Origin: an uncultured Clostridia bacterium
GTDB lineage: Bacteria; Bacillota; Clostridia; Lachnospirales; Bianqueaceae
Direction of reading: 5' to 3'
Length of the DNA stretch: 5,618 nt
NCBI GenBank assembly: GCA_947570515.1
Contig: CANOUM010000122.1
Coordinates: 1-5,618, forward strand
Part shown: positions 1 through 5,492 of the stretch, piece after piece
Layout of the letters: every line of letters begins with the position of its first letter
Position numbering within the stretch: position 1 is the stretch's first letter
Program-made: the position numbers and the translations under genes
The notes under the pieces: model-generated
Told to the model about the DNA's origin: nothing
What the model saw: the letters and a program-made list of their open reading frames with translations, nothing else
Database searches by the model: none

Positions 1-393
1 GAGGCGGCGGATGTGCTTGTTTTTGTGCTGATTCTTCTGATCCTGGCTCTGCTCGCTTTCGTCATCCTGCGGAGCATGATGAGGGAGAGAGTGCCGGAGG
101 AACCGGAGGAGCCGCTGCCGGTGGATGCGCTCCTGCAGTCTACGCCGGATGAGACGATCGAGGATATCGAGGTGGAACCGAAGTCGGAGACAAGGCTTGT
201 ACTGGAAAAATTTGTGGAAGAAAATCCGGAGGCGGCGCTGGAAAACTTTAGGGAATGTTTAAAGAGAATCAATTCACCTGCCAATTATGACTTTTTTCTT
301 CATTCCGGTTTTCAAGTTATAATCCGAGATGAGAACAGGAGCATTGAAGATACGTTTGCATTGGTTGAAAGGTGCTTCGGTCTGCAAAGATAG
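1..393 (+). CDS. fliF: Flagellar M-ring protein FliF, C-terminal part only, with a replaced tail (5' end outside window)
   Basis: The frame is open from base 1 to a TAG at 391-393 (130 codons seen), so the gene begins left of the window; the GTG at 13 is not a credible start. FliF builds the membrane-embedded MS ring of the flagellar basal body. The visible part matches the FliF C-terminus: a hydrophobic membrane segment (about nt 10-72, ending ILRSMMR), an acidic Glu/Pro-rich cytoplasmic linker with VDALL and ETIEDIE, then SETRLVLEKFVEENPEAA. In the family this is followed by a short tail of the type LLRNWLxE(D/E)W that binds FliG. Here, from about nt 238-241, the sequence instead continues into about 50 residues I do not recognise (NYDFFLHSGF, IEDTFALVERCFG). 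GC content drops from about 57% to about 37% at the same place. Recognition as FliF is fairly secure; the altered tail suggests a rearranged, probably non-functional gene. No fliG follows. Confidence 0.75.
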   Translation, partial: EAADVLVFVLILLILALLAFVILRSMMRERVPEEPEEPLPVDALLQSTPDETIEDIEVEPKSETRLVLEKFVEENPEAALENFRECLKRINSPANYDFFLHSGFQVIIRDENRSIEDTFALVERCFGLQR

Positions 394-439
394 ATTTCAT
401 TTTCTCTAATCCTGTTATAAGCAGGGAAGCTTCCTAACG

Positions 440-468
440 GCGGCCCAATTAGGGCCGCTTTTTATTTT
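440..468 (+). terminator. Intrinsic terminator after the fliF remnant
   Basis: A perfect 7-bp GC-rich stem (GCGGCCC at 440-446, GGGCCGC at 452-458) closes a 5-base AATTA loop and is followed at once by TTTTTATTTT (459-468). It lies 47 bases after the stop of the fliF-derived frame and ahead of the regulator promoter, so it should end plus-strand transcription coming from the left. The T-run is on one side only, so it is not bidirectional. Confidence 0.9.
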
Positions 469-488
469 GTAAAACCAGTACTTCAGGC

Positions 489-517
489 TGGAAATTTATA
501 TTCAATTGGTATATAAT
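489..517 (+). promoter_or_regulatory. Probable sigma-A-type promoter of the regulator gene
   Basis: A perfect TATAAT (-10) stands at 512-517. Seventeen bases upstream is TGGAAA (489-494), a 4-of-6 match to TTGACA. It lies between the terminator at 440-468 and the ribosome site at 554-559, which is where the regulator needs its own promoter. The predicted RNA start near 524 gives a leader of about 40 bases. The -35 match is weak, so the -10 is the main evidence. No clear operator repeat is seen. Confidence 0.6.
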
Positions 518-565
518 TAACGAAATGAAAAGTTGTATGGAAGTGTGAAAATTGAGGAGAGGAAA

Positions 566-1618
566 ATGATGAAAACTAAATTTCGCAAGGCACCGGGGCT
601 CATATATGATTGGATATCGATGTTTACATTGAAACTGAATGAAAGAGAGAAGTGGATGCAGCATGTTGCCGGGGCCGGCAATGAGGCAGAGGATCTGGCG
701 TATATTACATATTGGATGCAGCGTTTTCCAAATCCGGATGCCATATTGAAGATTTTCTTTTATCTGCCTGATCGAATGACACAAAGCTGTTTAATGCAGA
801 TTTTTGGCAGTGTCATGCAGCAAACAAAAGGGAATCTGGATATGATGCAGATCTGGGAAACCATACAGGATGTTTCCAAAATGAAGGAAGCGGTGGCACA
901 ATATTATTTGAAATATTCGGTACAGGATCTGAAACTGGAGGAAATTGGAGAGATTATTCGCCGCAGTAAGCTGACGGGCGAGATTCAATTCTTACTGTTG
1001 GAGTTTTTTTTGAATCCGGTTATTTTTATCACCAATCTTCAAAAATGGGGCAAACAATATTATGAGGAGATAGAAAGTATTTATCGGGAATCCGCAAGCA
1101 GCATATTGGCATGGCAGGAACATGTTGACGAGGAAGAGCTGAAAGCGTGTGTTTTTTATGTGTATGGTGAAAAAAAGCGAATTCAGCAAGAGATGTTGGC
1201 AGGGGTCGACCAGCTTGTGTATTCTGTAGCGGTGATTATGAAAAATACGCTGCTGATCGATATAGGAACCGGACAGTCCGGATGGATTTTATTGGGCGGG
1301 CAATATGAGCAGACGCTTAAACGGCATAAAGAAACCAAGCTGACCATGGATCAGCTTGGCAATGCGGCAGGAGATCGAAATCGGACTGCCATTATTGAAT
1401 ATATTGTAGCCGAAGGAGAAAAGACCAGCACGGATATAGCAAAAAAACTGGGGATGGCACTGAATACGGCGGCATATCATCTGGAAGTTATGAGAAAGGC
1501 AAAGCTTCTTAACAGTCATAATAAAGGAAAGAGCACCTATTTCTGGATTAACTCCGATGCCTGCCTGATGGCAGCTAATGTATTTCAGCGCTGGGCCAGA
1601 GGAGAAGCAGAGGATTAG
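566..1618 (+). CDS. Winged-helix (ArsR-like) transcriptional regulator with long uncharacterised N-terminal region
   Basis: This is a predicted 350-residue cytoplasmic DNA-binding protein. The start ATG at 566 (or the adjacent ATG at 569) is preceded by GAGGAG at 554-559, 6 or 9 bases away; a TTG further upstream at 533 has no such site. The C-terminal segment, about residues 261-329, is a winged helix-turn-helix: RTAIIEYIVAEGEKTSTDIA, then the recognition-helix region KLGMALNTAAYHLEVMRKAK, then a wing ending in GKSTYFWIN. The pattern is typical of ArsR-type regulators. The first 250 or so residues look largely alpha-helical, with no membrane segment and no motif I recognise; they may sense a ligand or drive dimerisation (inference). 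There is no ArsR-style metal-binding Cys cluster near the HTH. The gene is monocistronic, with its own promoter after an upstream terminator. It is more AT-rich than the arg genes and overlaps argD tail to tail by 4 bp. Its target is unknown; regulation of the arg operon is possible only by proximity. Confidence 0.85.
   Translation: MMKTKFRKAPGLIYDWISMFTLKLNEREKWMQHVAGAGNEAEDLAYITYWMQRFPNPDAILKIFFYLPDRMTQSCLMQIFGSVMQQTKGNLDMMQIWETIQDVSKMKEAVAQYYLKYSVQDLKLEEIGEIIRRSKLTGEIQFLLLEFFLNPVIFITNLQKWGKQYYEEIESIYRESASSILAWQEHVDEEELKACVFYVYGEKKRIQQEMLAGVDQLVYSVAVIMKNTLLIDIGTGQSGWILLGGQYEQTLKRHKETKLTMDQLGNAAGDRNRTAIIEYIVAEGEKTSTDIAKKLGMALNTAAYHLEVMRKAKLLNSHNKGKSTYFWINSDACLMAANVFQRWARGEAED
1326..1359 (-). 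terminator. Candidate intrinsic terminator of the arg operon, antisense inside the regulator gene
   Basis: Read on the minus strand, a perfect 9-bp inverted repeat (CCAAGCTGA, 7-base loop, TCAGCTTGG; 1359 down to 1335) is followed directly by TTTCTTTAT (1334-1326). It is the best hairpin plus T-run I could find downstream of argD on that strand, about 256 bases past the argD stop. It lies within the regulator's coding sequence, just before the helix-turn-helix codons. On the plus strand the dyad has no T-run after it, so it should not stop regulator transcription. The structure is seen; the termination function is inferred. Confidence 0.6.
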
Positions 1619-2808
1619 AGAAGACACTGCTCCAATTTCTGGATCATTTCATCAATATGGCTTTCTGTGATGATCAGCGGAGGAACGAGACGAAGCACAT
1701 TGCCTCCGGCAGAAATTACAATGAGACCCTGTTCTAAAGCTTTTTTGCATACCTCACTTACAGGAAGGACAGGGTCGAGTACAAGGCCTTGCATCAATCC
1801 CATACCACGCCGGCCGGTCAGACAGCTATGCCGGGAAATCAGCTCATCAAGCTGCGATTCGAAATAGGGCGTGATGGTTTGTACATGTTCGAAGATCTGA
1901 TCCTGTTCAAAAATTGTGAGAACCTTGGAAACGGCGGCACACGCGAACGGGTTGCCACCATAGGTGGTACCGTGATCACCCGGTGCAAGGGAGGCCTGTG
2001 AGAGCTTTTCGTTTAACAGAAAGGCGCCAACGGGAATGCCGCCGCCGAGCGCCTTGGCACAGGTTACGATATCAGGCTGAATATCATATGCCTGATAAGC
2101 GAAGGCATGGCCGCAGCGGCCTAATCCGCACTGAATTTCATCGAGAATGAGACCAAGTTCATGTTCATCGCAAAGTGCGCGCAGTCCTTGCAGGAAGGCA
2201 GGCTCTGCGGGATAGATGCCGCCTTCGCCTTGAACGGTTTCAACGATGATGGCGCAGGTGCGGTCATTGATTTGTGCTTTGACGCTGTCGAGGTCGTTGA
2301 ATACAGCAAATTTGACACCGTCCATTAATGGTTCAAAGGGTTCACGATAATGGTCGGTGCCGGTTACGGAAAGCGCACCGATGCTGCGGCCGTGGAAAGA
2401 GTGCTGCATAGCGATGATTTCATGGCCGGCATGGCCTGTTTTTTGATAGGCATATTTTTTGGCGGCCTTCAGCGCCCCTTCGATGGCCTCGGTGCCGCTG
2501 TTGGTAAAGAAGACGCGGTGCATATGGCTCAGTGCCAGAAGCTTCTTACCGGCATCAATGGATGGCTGATGATAATAGAGATTGGAGGTGTGAAGCAGTT
2601 TATCAATTTGAGCCTTGAGTGCTTCATCATAGCCGGGATAGTGGTAGCCAAGCGCGCACACGGCGATGCCGGCGGCAAAATCGAGATAAGCTTTGCCATC
2701 TGTATCATACAGATAGCAGCCCTGACCGTGATCTAATACGACGGGGAAGCGGGTGTAGGTATGAAGCAATGTGTTTTCTGCCTCTTTGATTTGCTGAAGC
2801 TGCGTCAT
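1615..2808 (-). CDS. argD: Acetylornithine aminotransferase
   Basis: A PLP enzyme of class-III aminotransferase type (EC 2.6.1.11). It converts N-acetylglutamate 5-semialdehyde plus glutamate to N-acetylornithine plus 2-oxoglutarate in the cytoplasm. At 397 residues it is full length for the family. Visible motifs are NSGTEA (103-108, cofactor phosphate binding), HSFHGR (136-141), TVQGEGG (191-197), the PLP-ring Asp in LDEIQCGLGR (D223), the Schiff-base lysine K252 in CAKALGGGIPVGAF, TTYGGNPFAC (281-290) and the substrate-carboxylate region VLRLVPPL (R373). The start ATG at 2808 has AGGAG (2817-2821) 8 bases upstream, inside the end of argB; the two genes share ATGA, suggesting translational coupling. 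It is the last gene of the operon and its stop overlaps the stop of the convergent regulator. Related class-III enzymes can also use succinylated diaminopimelate intermediates, but the arg context makes ArgD the natural call. Confidence 0.95.
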   Translation of the reverse strand: MTQLQQIKEAENTLLHTYTRFPVVLDHGQGCYLYDTDGKAYLDFAAGIAVCALGYHYPGYDEALKAQIDKLLHTSNLYYHQPSIDAGKKLLALSHMHRVFFTNSGTEAIEGALKAAKKYAYQKTGHAGHEIIAMQHSFHGRSIGALSVTGTDHYREPFEPLMDGVKFAVFNDLDSVKAQINDRTCAIIVETVQGEGGIYPAEPAFLQGLRALCDEHELGLILDEIQCGLGRCGHAFAYQAYDIQPDIVTCAKALGGGIPVGAFLLNEKLSQASLAPGDHGTTYGGNPFACAAVSKVLTIFEQDQIFEHVQTITPYFESQLDELISRHSCLTGRRGMGLMQGLVLDPVLPVSEVCKKALEQGLIVISAGGNVLRLVPPLIITESHIDEMIQKLEQCLL

Positions 2809-3683
2809 GATTCTATCTCCTCTCGTAAAATAGCAGTACCGATACCTTTGTTGGTGAAGATTTCCAAGAGTAAGCTGTGCGGGATGCGGCCATCTAAAAT
2901 ATGGACACGGTTCACGCCGTTTTCAATGGCAGCAATGCAGTTGTGCAGCTTGGGGATCATACCGCCTCCTATAAAGCCATCTTGAATGAGCTGGCTTGCC
3001 TCTGAAACGCAGAGCTCTGAGATGAGTGTGGAGGGATCGTCTTTATCGCGGTAGACGCCTTCGATATCGGTTAAAAATGTAAGCTTTTCTGCATGGACGG
3101 CTTCTGCCACGGCGCAGGCCGCATCGTCGGCATTGATGTTGTAGGTCTGGAAATTTTCATCAAGGCCGATAGGACAGATGATGGGCAGACAATCGTCTGC
3201 CAGCAAATCCAGCAGCAGCTTGGGATTCACATGTGTGATATCTCCCACATATCCGATATCCTGACCGTCAGCGAGCTTTTTTTGTACGGTGAGAAGGCCG
3301 CCGTCTTTACCGCTGATGCCAACAGCATGAACACCCAGAGCTTGTACGAGCGTGACCAGTTCCTTATTGACCTTGCCAAGCACCATTTCCGCAATTTCCA
3401 TGGTCTCAGCATCGGTTACACGCAGGCCATTAACGAACTGAGGTTCTTTGCCGACTTTCGAAACCCAGCGGCTGATTTCTTTGCCGCCGCCATGTACAAT
3501 GATGGGCTTAAAGCCGGGTAGTTTCAGTAATACAACGTCTTGAATGACGTTCTTTTTTAGTTCAGGATCTACCATAGCGCTGCCGCCATATTTTACAACC
3601 ACGATTTTACGGTTGAAGCGCTGAATATAAGGCAGTGCCTCAATGAGCACCTGAGCCTTATCCAGATATTCTTGATTGATCAT
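2805..3683 (-). CDS. argB: Acetylglutamate kinase (arginine-inhibited type)
   Basis: An amino-acid kinase family enzyme (EC 2.7.2.8) that phosphorylates the gamma-carboxylate of N-acetylglutamate with ATP, the usual control step of the acetyl-recycling pathway. From the ATG at 3683 it is 292 residues. Motifs in that numbering: VVKYGGSAM (about 30-37, ATP phosphates), IVHGGGKEIS (about 62-71, substrate), LRVTDAETM (from about 87), INADDAA (about 183-189), LTDIEGVY (from about 204) and FIGGGMIPK (about 237-245). An N-terminal helix with ALPYIQRF and the C-terminal HILDGRIPHSLLLEIFT...GIGT are the features linked to hexameric kinases inhibited by arginine; inhibition here is inferred. The ATG at 3695 in the same frame would add MEKT but lacks a ribosome site, while GGAGA at 3689-3693 serves the ATG at 3683. 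The gene follows argJ by 36 bases and overlaps argD by 4. Confidence 0.95.
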   Translation of the reverse strand: MINQEYLDKAQVLIEALPYIQRFNRKIVVVKYGGSAMVDPELKKNVIQDVVLLKLPGFKPIIVHGGGKEISRWVSKVGKEPQFVNGLRVTDAETMEIAEMVLGKVNKELVTLVQALGVHAVGISGKDGGLLTVQKKLADGQDIGYVGDITHVNPKLLLDLLADDCLPIICPIGLDENFQTYNINADDAACAVAEAVHAEKLTFLTDIEGVYRDKDDPSTLISELCVSEASQLIQDGFIGGGMIPKLHNCIAAIENGVNRVHILDGRIPHSLLLEIFTNKGIGTAILREEIES

Positions 3684-3688
3684 AGTCT

Positions 3689-3693
3689 TCTCC
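3689..3693 (-). promoter_or_regulatory. argB: Ribosome binding site that sets the argB start
   Basis: GGAGA ends 5 bases, and its GGAG core 6 bases, before the ATG at 3683. The first G is also the third base of the upstream in-frame ATG at 3695, so that ATG cannot use this site and is preceded only by AACAGA. The encoded start MINQEYLDKAQVLIEALPY also fits the family N-terminus. Confidence 0.75.
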
Positions 3694-3719
3694 ATTCTGT
3701 TTTGATCTATCGAACAAGA

Positions 3720-4940
3720 TTAAGAACGATAATCTGCGTTAATTTTTACATAATCGTAAGTAAGATCACATCCCCAGGCCGTAGCGCTGGCAGATCCCAT
3801 TTTGACGTCTGCAATGGCGGTGACTTCAGGCTGGGAGAGGATTTTTGTTGCTTCTTCTTCGCTGTAATCCAGCGCAACTCCGTCTTTTACCAGCTGAATT
3901 TGTCCTGCGGCACTTTCAAAAAAGAGGTCGACCTGCTGTGGATCAAAGGAAGCACCGGAATATCCCATAGCGCATAAAATGCGTCCCCAGTTAGCATCAT
4001 GTCCATAAATCGCTGCTTTGGTAAGATTAGAGGTGATCACGGCCTTGCTCAGAAGCTTGGCCTGTTCTTTGTTTTCTGCGCCGACGACCTTTACTTCAAA
4101 TAGAGCGGTAGCTCCCTCTCCATCGCCAGCCATTTGCTTAGCTAAAGTTTCATTCACAAAATGCAGCGCCTCACAGAACAGCCGGTAGTCTGCATTTTTT
4201 TCGCAAATTTCCGGGTTGCCCGCCAGTCCGTTTGCGAGCAGCAAACAGGTATCATTGGTGGAGGTGTCGCCATCCACCGAAATCATATTGTAGGTATCTT
4301 CTACATCCGTCTGCAGCGCCTCCAACAGCAGTGCCTGCGAGATTGCAGCATCAGTGGTAATAAAGCTTAGCATCGTGCACATGTCAGGATGGATCATGCC
4401 AGAGCCCTTGCACATGCCGCCGATTGTAACTGTATGGCCGCTCAGTGTAAGCTGCACGGCAACCTCCTTCTCATGAGTATCGGTCGTCATGATAGCCAGA
4501 GCCGCCTGATGACCGCTGGATAGATCTGCACAAAGCTGCGGCGCCATAGCCTGAATGCCGCTGACAATACGGTCCATCGGCAGCTGTTTACCGATCACGC
4601 CGGTAGAGGCCACCAATACTTGATGCATATCAAGACTAAGCTGCTCGCCGGCAGCTTCCGCCGTAAGGCGGCAGTACTGCATACCTTCCGAACCGGTACA
4701 CGCATTCGCAATACCGGCATTGATCACCACGGCCTGGGCGCTGCCCTGTTGTACAATCTGCTGATCCCAGAGCACGGGAGCTGCTTTGACAAGATTGCGC
4801 GTAAACGTACCCGCCGCATAGCAGGGCGTTTGGCTATAGATCATAGCCATATCCTGCCGGTTCTGATATTTGATTCCGGCGGCTGTGCTAGCAGCCAGAA
4901 ATCCTTGCGCGGCTGTAACGCCGCCTTTTATTTGTTTCAT
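3720..4940 (-). CDS. argJ: Glutamate N-acetyltransferase / amino-acid acetyltransferase
   Basis: ArgJ transfers the acetyl group from N-acetylornithine to glutamate (EC 2.3.1.35), releasing ornithine and regenerating N-acetylglutamate; many members also make N-acetylglutamate from acetyl-CoA (EC 2.3.1.1). The family precursor cuts itself into alpha and beta chains before a Thr that becomes the nucleophile. From the ATG at 4940 it is 406 residues. Visible: an N-terminal GGVTAAQGFLA, VINAGIANACTG, the oxyanion-hole Thr-Gly in VASTGVIG (about T113-G114), the self-cleavage segment KGSGMIHPDMCTML with T189, SVDGDTSTNDT (about 221-231), HDANWGRILCAMGYSG, and the typical end KINADYRS. The residue before the nucleophile is Cys where Ala is usual. 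The in-frame ATG at 4955 is rejected because it overlaps the ribosome site. Whether this protein is mono- or bifunctional cannot be decided from the sequence. Confidence 0.95.
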   Translation of the reverse strand: MKQIKGGVTAAQGFLAASTAAGIKYQNRQDMAMIYSQTPCYAAGTFTRNLVKAAPVLWDQQIVQQGSAQAVVINAGIANACTGSEGMQYCRLTAEAAGEQLSLDMHQVLVASTGVIGKQLPMDRIVSGIQAMAPQLCADLSSGHQAALAIMTTDTHEKEVAVQLTLSGHTVTIGGMCKGSGMIHPDMCTMLSFITTDAAISQALLLEALQTDVEDTYNMISVDGDTSTNDTCLLLANGLAGNPEICEKNADYRLFCEALHFVNETLAKQMAGDGEGATALFEVKVVGAENKEQAKLLSKAVITSNLTKAAIYGHDANWGRILCAMGYSGASFDPQQVDLFFESAAGQIQLVKDGVALDYSEEEATKILSQPEVTAIADVKMGSASATAWGCDLTYDYVKINADYRS

Positions 4941-4947
4941 AATGTAT

Positions 4948-4953
4948 CTCTCC
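4948..4953 (-). promoter_or_regulatory. argJ: Ribosome binding site that sets the argJ start
   Basis: GGAGAG lies 7 bases before the ATG at 4940. The same bases form the third base of, and the codons after, the in-frame ATG at 4955, whose own upstream sequence (ATTATATAAA) has no ribosome site. MKQIKGGVTA is also the expected family start. Confidence 0.8.
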
Positions 4954-4972
4954 ATTTTATATAATATGAACC

Positions 4973-4985
4973 GCCGCTAAGCGGC
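4973..4985 (-). other. Small stem-loop between the GNAT gene and argJ
   Basis: GCCGC-TTA-GCGGC on the minus strand forms a perfect 5-bp GC-rich stem with a 3-base loop, in the 71-base gap that is the widest spacer seen in the operon. The T-run (TTTTT) lies on its 5' side in the direction of transcription, so it does not look like an intrinsic terminator. A role in mRNA processing, stability or argJ translation is possible but unsupported. Confidence 0.35.
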
Positions 4986-5011
4986 AAAAAGCTGTTTTAT
5001 CTGCCTTAGGA

Positions 5012-5482
5012 TTACGGAACAAAATCAGTATGATTTTGCGGGTTCAGGTTGTATTCATAATAATTCACATCATCACGCTTCTGCCATCCCAGCTCCTGCC
5101 AGAAGCGATTGCCTACGGCATTGTTTTGAAAAGCGATGAGATTGACCTTATTGATTCCTTCTTTTTTTAGAGCCTTTAGACAGGCATGTACCATTTGCTG
5201 TCCGATCCCCCGTTTACAGTAGGCTTCATGAACGCACACATGATAAAGGCAGGCTCTGCGCCCGTCATGGCCGCAGAGGATAGCGCCTATGATCTTATGA
5301 TCCTGAACGGCTACCATGCTGGTTGTGGGGTTACGGCGGATGAAAGCTTCGATGCCTTCTTTAGAATCATCCAAAGTGCGGATGCCAAAACCGTGAATGG
5401 AAAGCCAAAGCGCATGGACTTCTTCAAAGTCAGCCATGGTCATGATGCGAATGGAGGGTTTGGATTCGTTTTTTATTTCCAT
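5012..5482 (-). CDS. GNAT-family N-acetyltransferase within the arg operon, substrate unknown
   Basis: A 156-residue single-domain GNAT, a usual length for the family, which transfers acetyl from acetyl-CoA to an amine. Visible are an N-terminal strand and helix (SIRIMTMADFEEVHALW), a substrate-side loop TLDDSKEGIEAF, the central strand IIGAILCGHDGRR, motif A with the acetyl-CoA pyrophosphate loop YCKRGIGQQMV (about 88-98), and motif B with NLIAFQNNAVGNRFWQELGW. The first position of the R/Q-x-x-G-x-G loop is Cys here (C89). The start ATG at 5482 has GAGGTG at 5487-5492; a TTG at 5494 overlaps that site. It begins 15 bases after argC and ends 71 bases before argJ, so it is almost surely co-transcribed with the arg genes. 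That raises the possibility of N-acetylglutamate supply or acetylation of a pathway compound, but sequence alone does not show this. It lacks the amino-acid-kinase domain of classical ArgA. Confidence 0.85.
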   Translation of the reverse strand: MEIKNESKPSIRIMTMADFEEVHALWLSIHGFGIRTLDDSKEGIEAFIRRNPTTSMVAVQDHKIIGAILCGHDGRRACLYHVCVHEAYCKRGIGQQMVHACLKALKKEGINKVNLIAFQNNAVGNRFWQELGWQKRDDVNYYEYNLNPQNHTDFVP

Positions 5483-5486
5483 TGTA

Positions 5487-5492
5487 CACCTC
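5487..5492 (-). promoter_or_regulatory. Ribosome binding site of the GNAT gene
   Basis: GAGGTG sits in the 15-base argC-GNAT spacer, with its GAGG core 6 bases before the ATG at 5482. Its first G is the last base of the TTG at 5494, which argues against that TTG as the start. Confidence 0.75.

Noticed and set aside
425..434. GGAAGCTTCC palindrome upstream of the terminator
   Set aside because: It is a 10-base self-complementary sequence with no loop or T-run. The adjacent stem at 440-458 explains termination better.
533..565. A TTG start at 533 for the regulator
   Set aside because: GAGGAG at 554-559 is correctly spaced for the ATG at 566 or 569, and the TTG has no ribosome site and lies very close to the predicted promoter.
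449..784. A minus-strand open frame across the terminator, promoter and start of the regulator
   Set aside because: It runs through the terminator stem and the regulator promoter, has no start context, and is antisense to the better-supported regulator.
1738..1746. AAAGCTTTTTT as a plus-strand terminator for the regulator inside argD
   Set aside because: The T-run lacks a proper stem before it; AAAGCTTT is a loop-less palindrome within argD codons.
2350..2736. A 128-codon plus-strand open frame opposite argD
   Set aside because: It is fully antisense to a well-conserved argD, has no ribosome site that I can support and shows no recognisable motif. It is a by-product of the argD codon pattern.
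3093..3521. A 142-codon plus-strand open frame opposite argB
   Set aside because: It is antisense to conserved argB motifs, with low-complexity shadow composition and no plausible start signals.
4956..4995. Internal promoter for argJ (TTGCCG ... TATTAT or TATATA on the minus strand)
   Set aside because: The -35 match is 4 of 6, spacing to the better -10 is only 15 bases, and RNA would start almost on the ribosome site. Kept only as a possibility in the spacer finding.
5053..5070. TGAATTATTATGAAT on the minus strand, resembling half sites of an ArgR box
   Set aside because: The two TGAAT units are direct, not inverted, repeats, and they lie inside the GNAT coding sequence where they encode N-Y-Y-E-Y.
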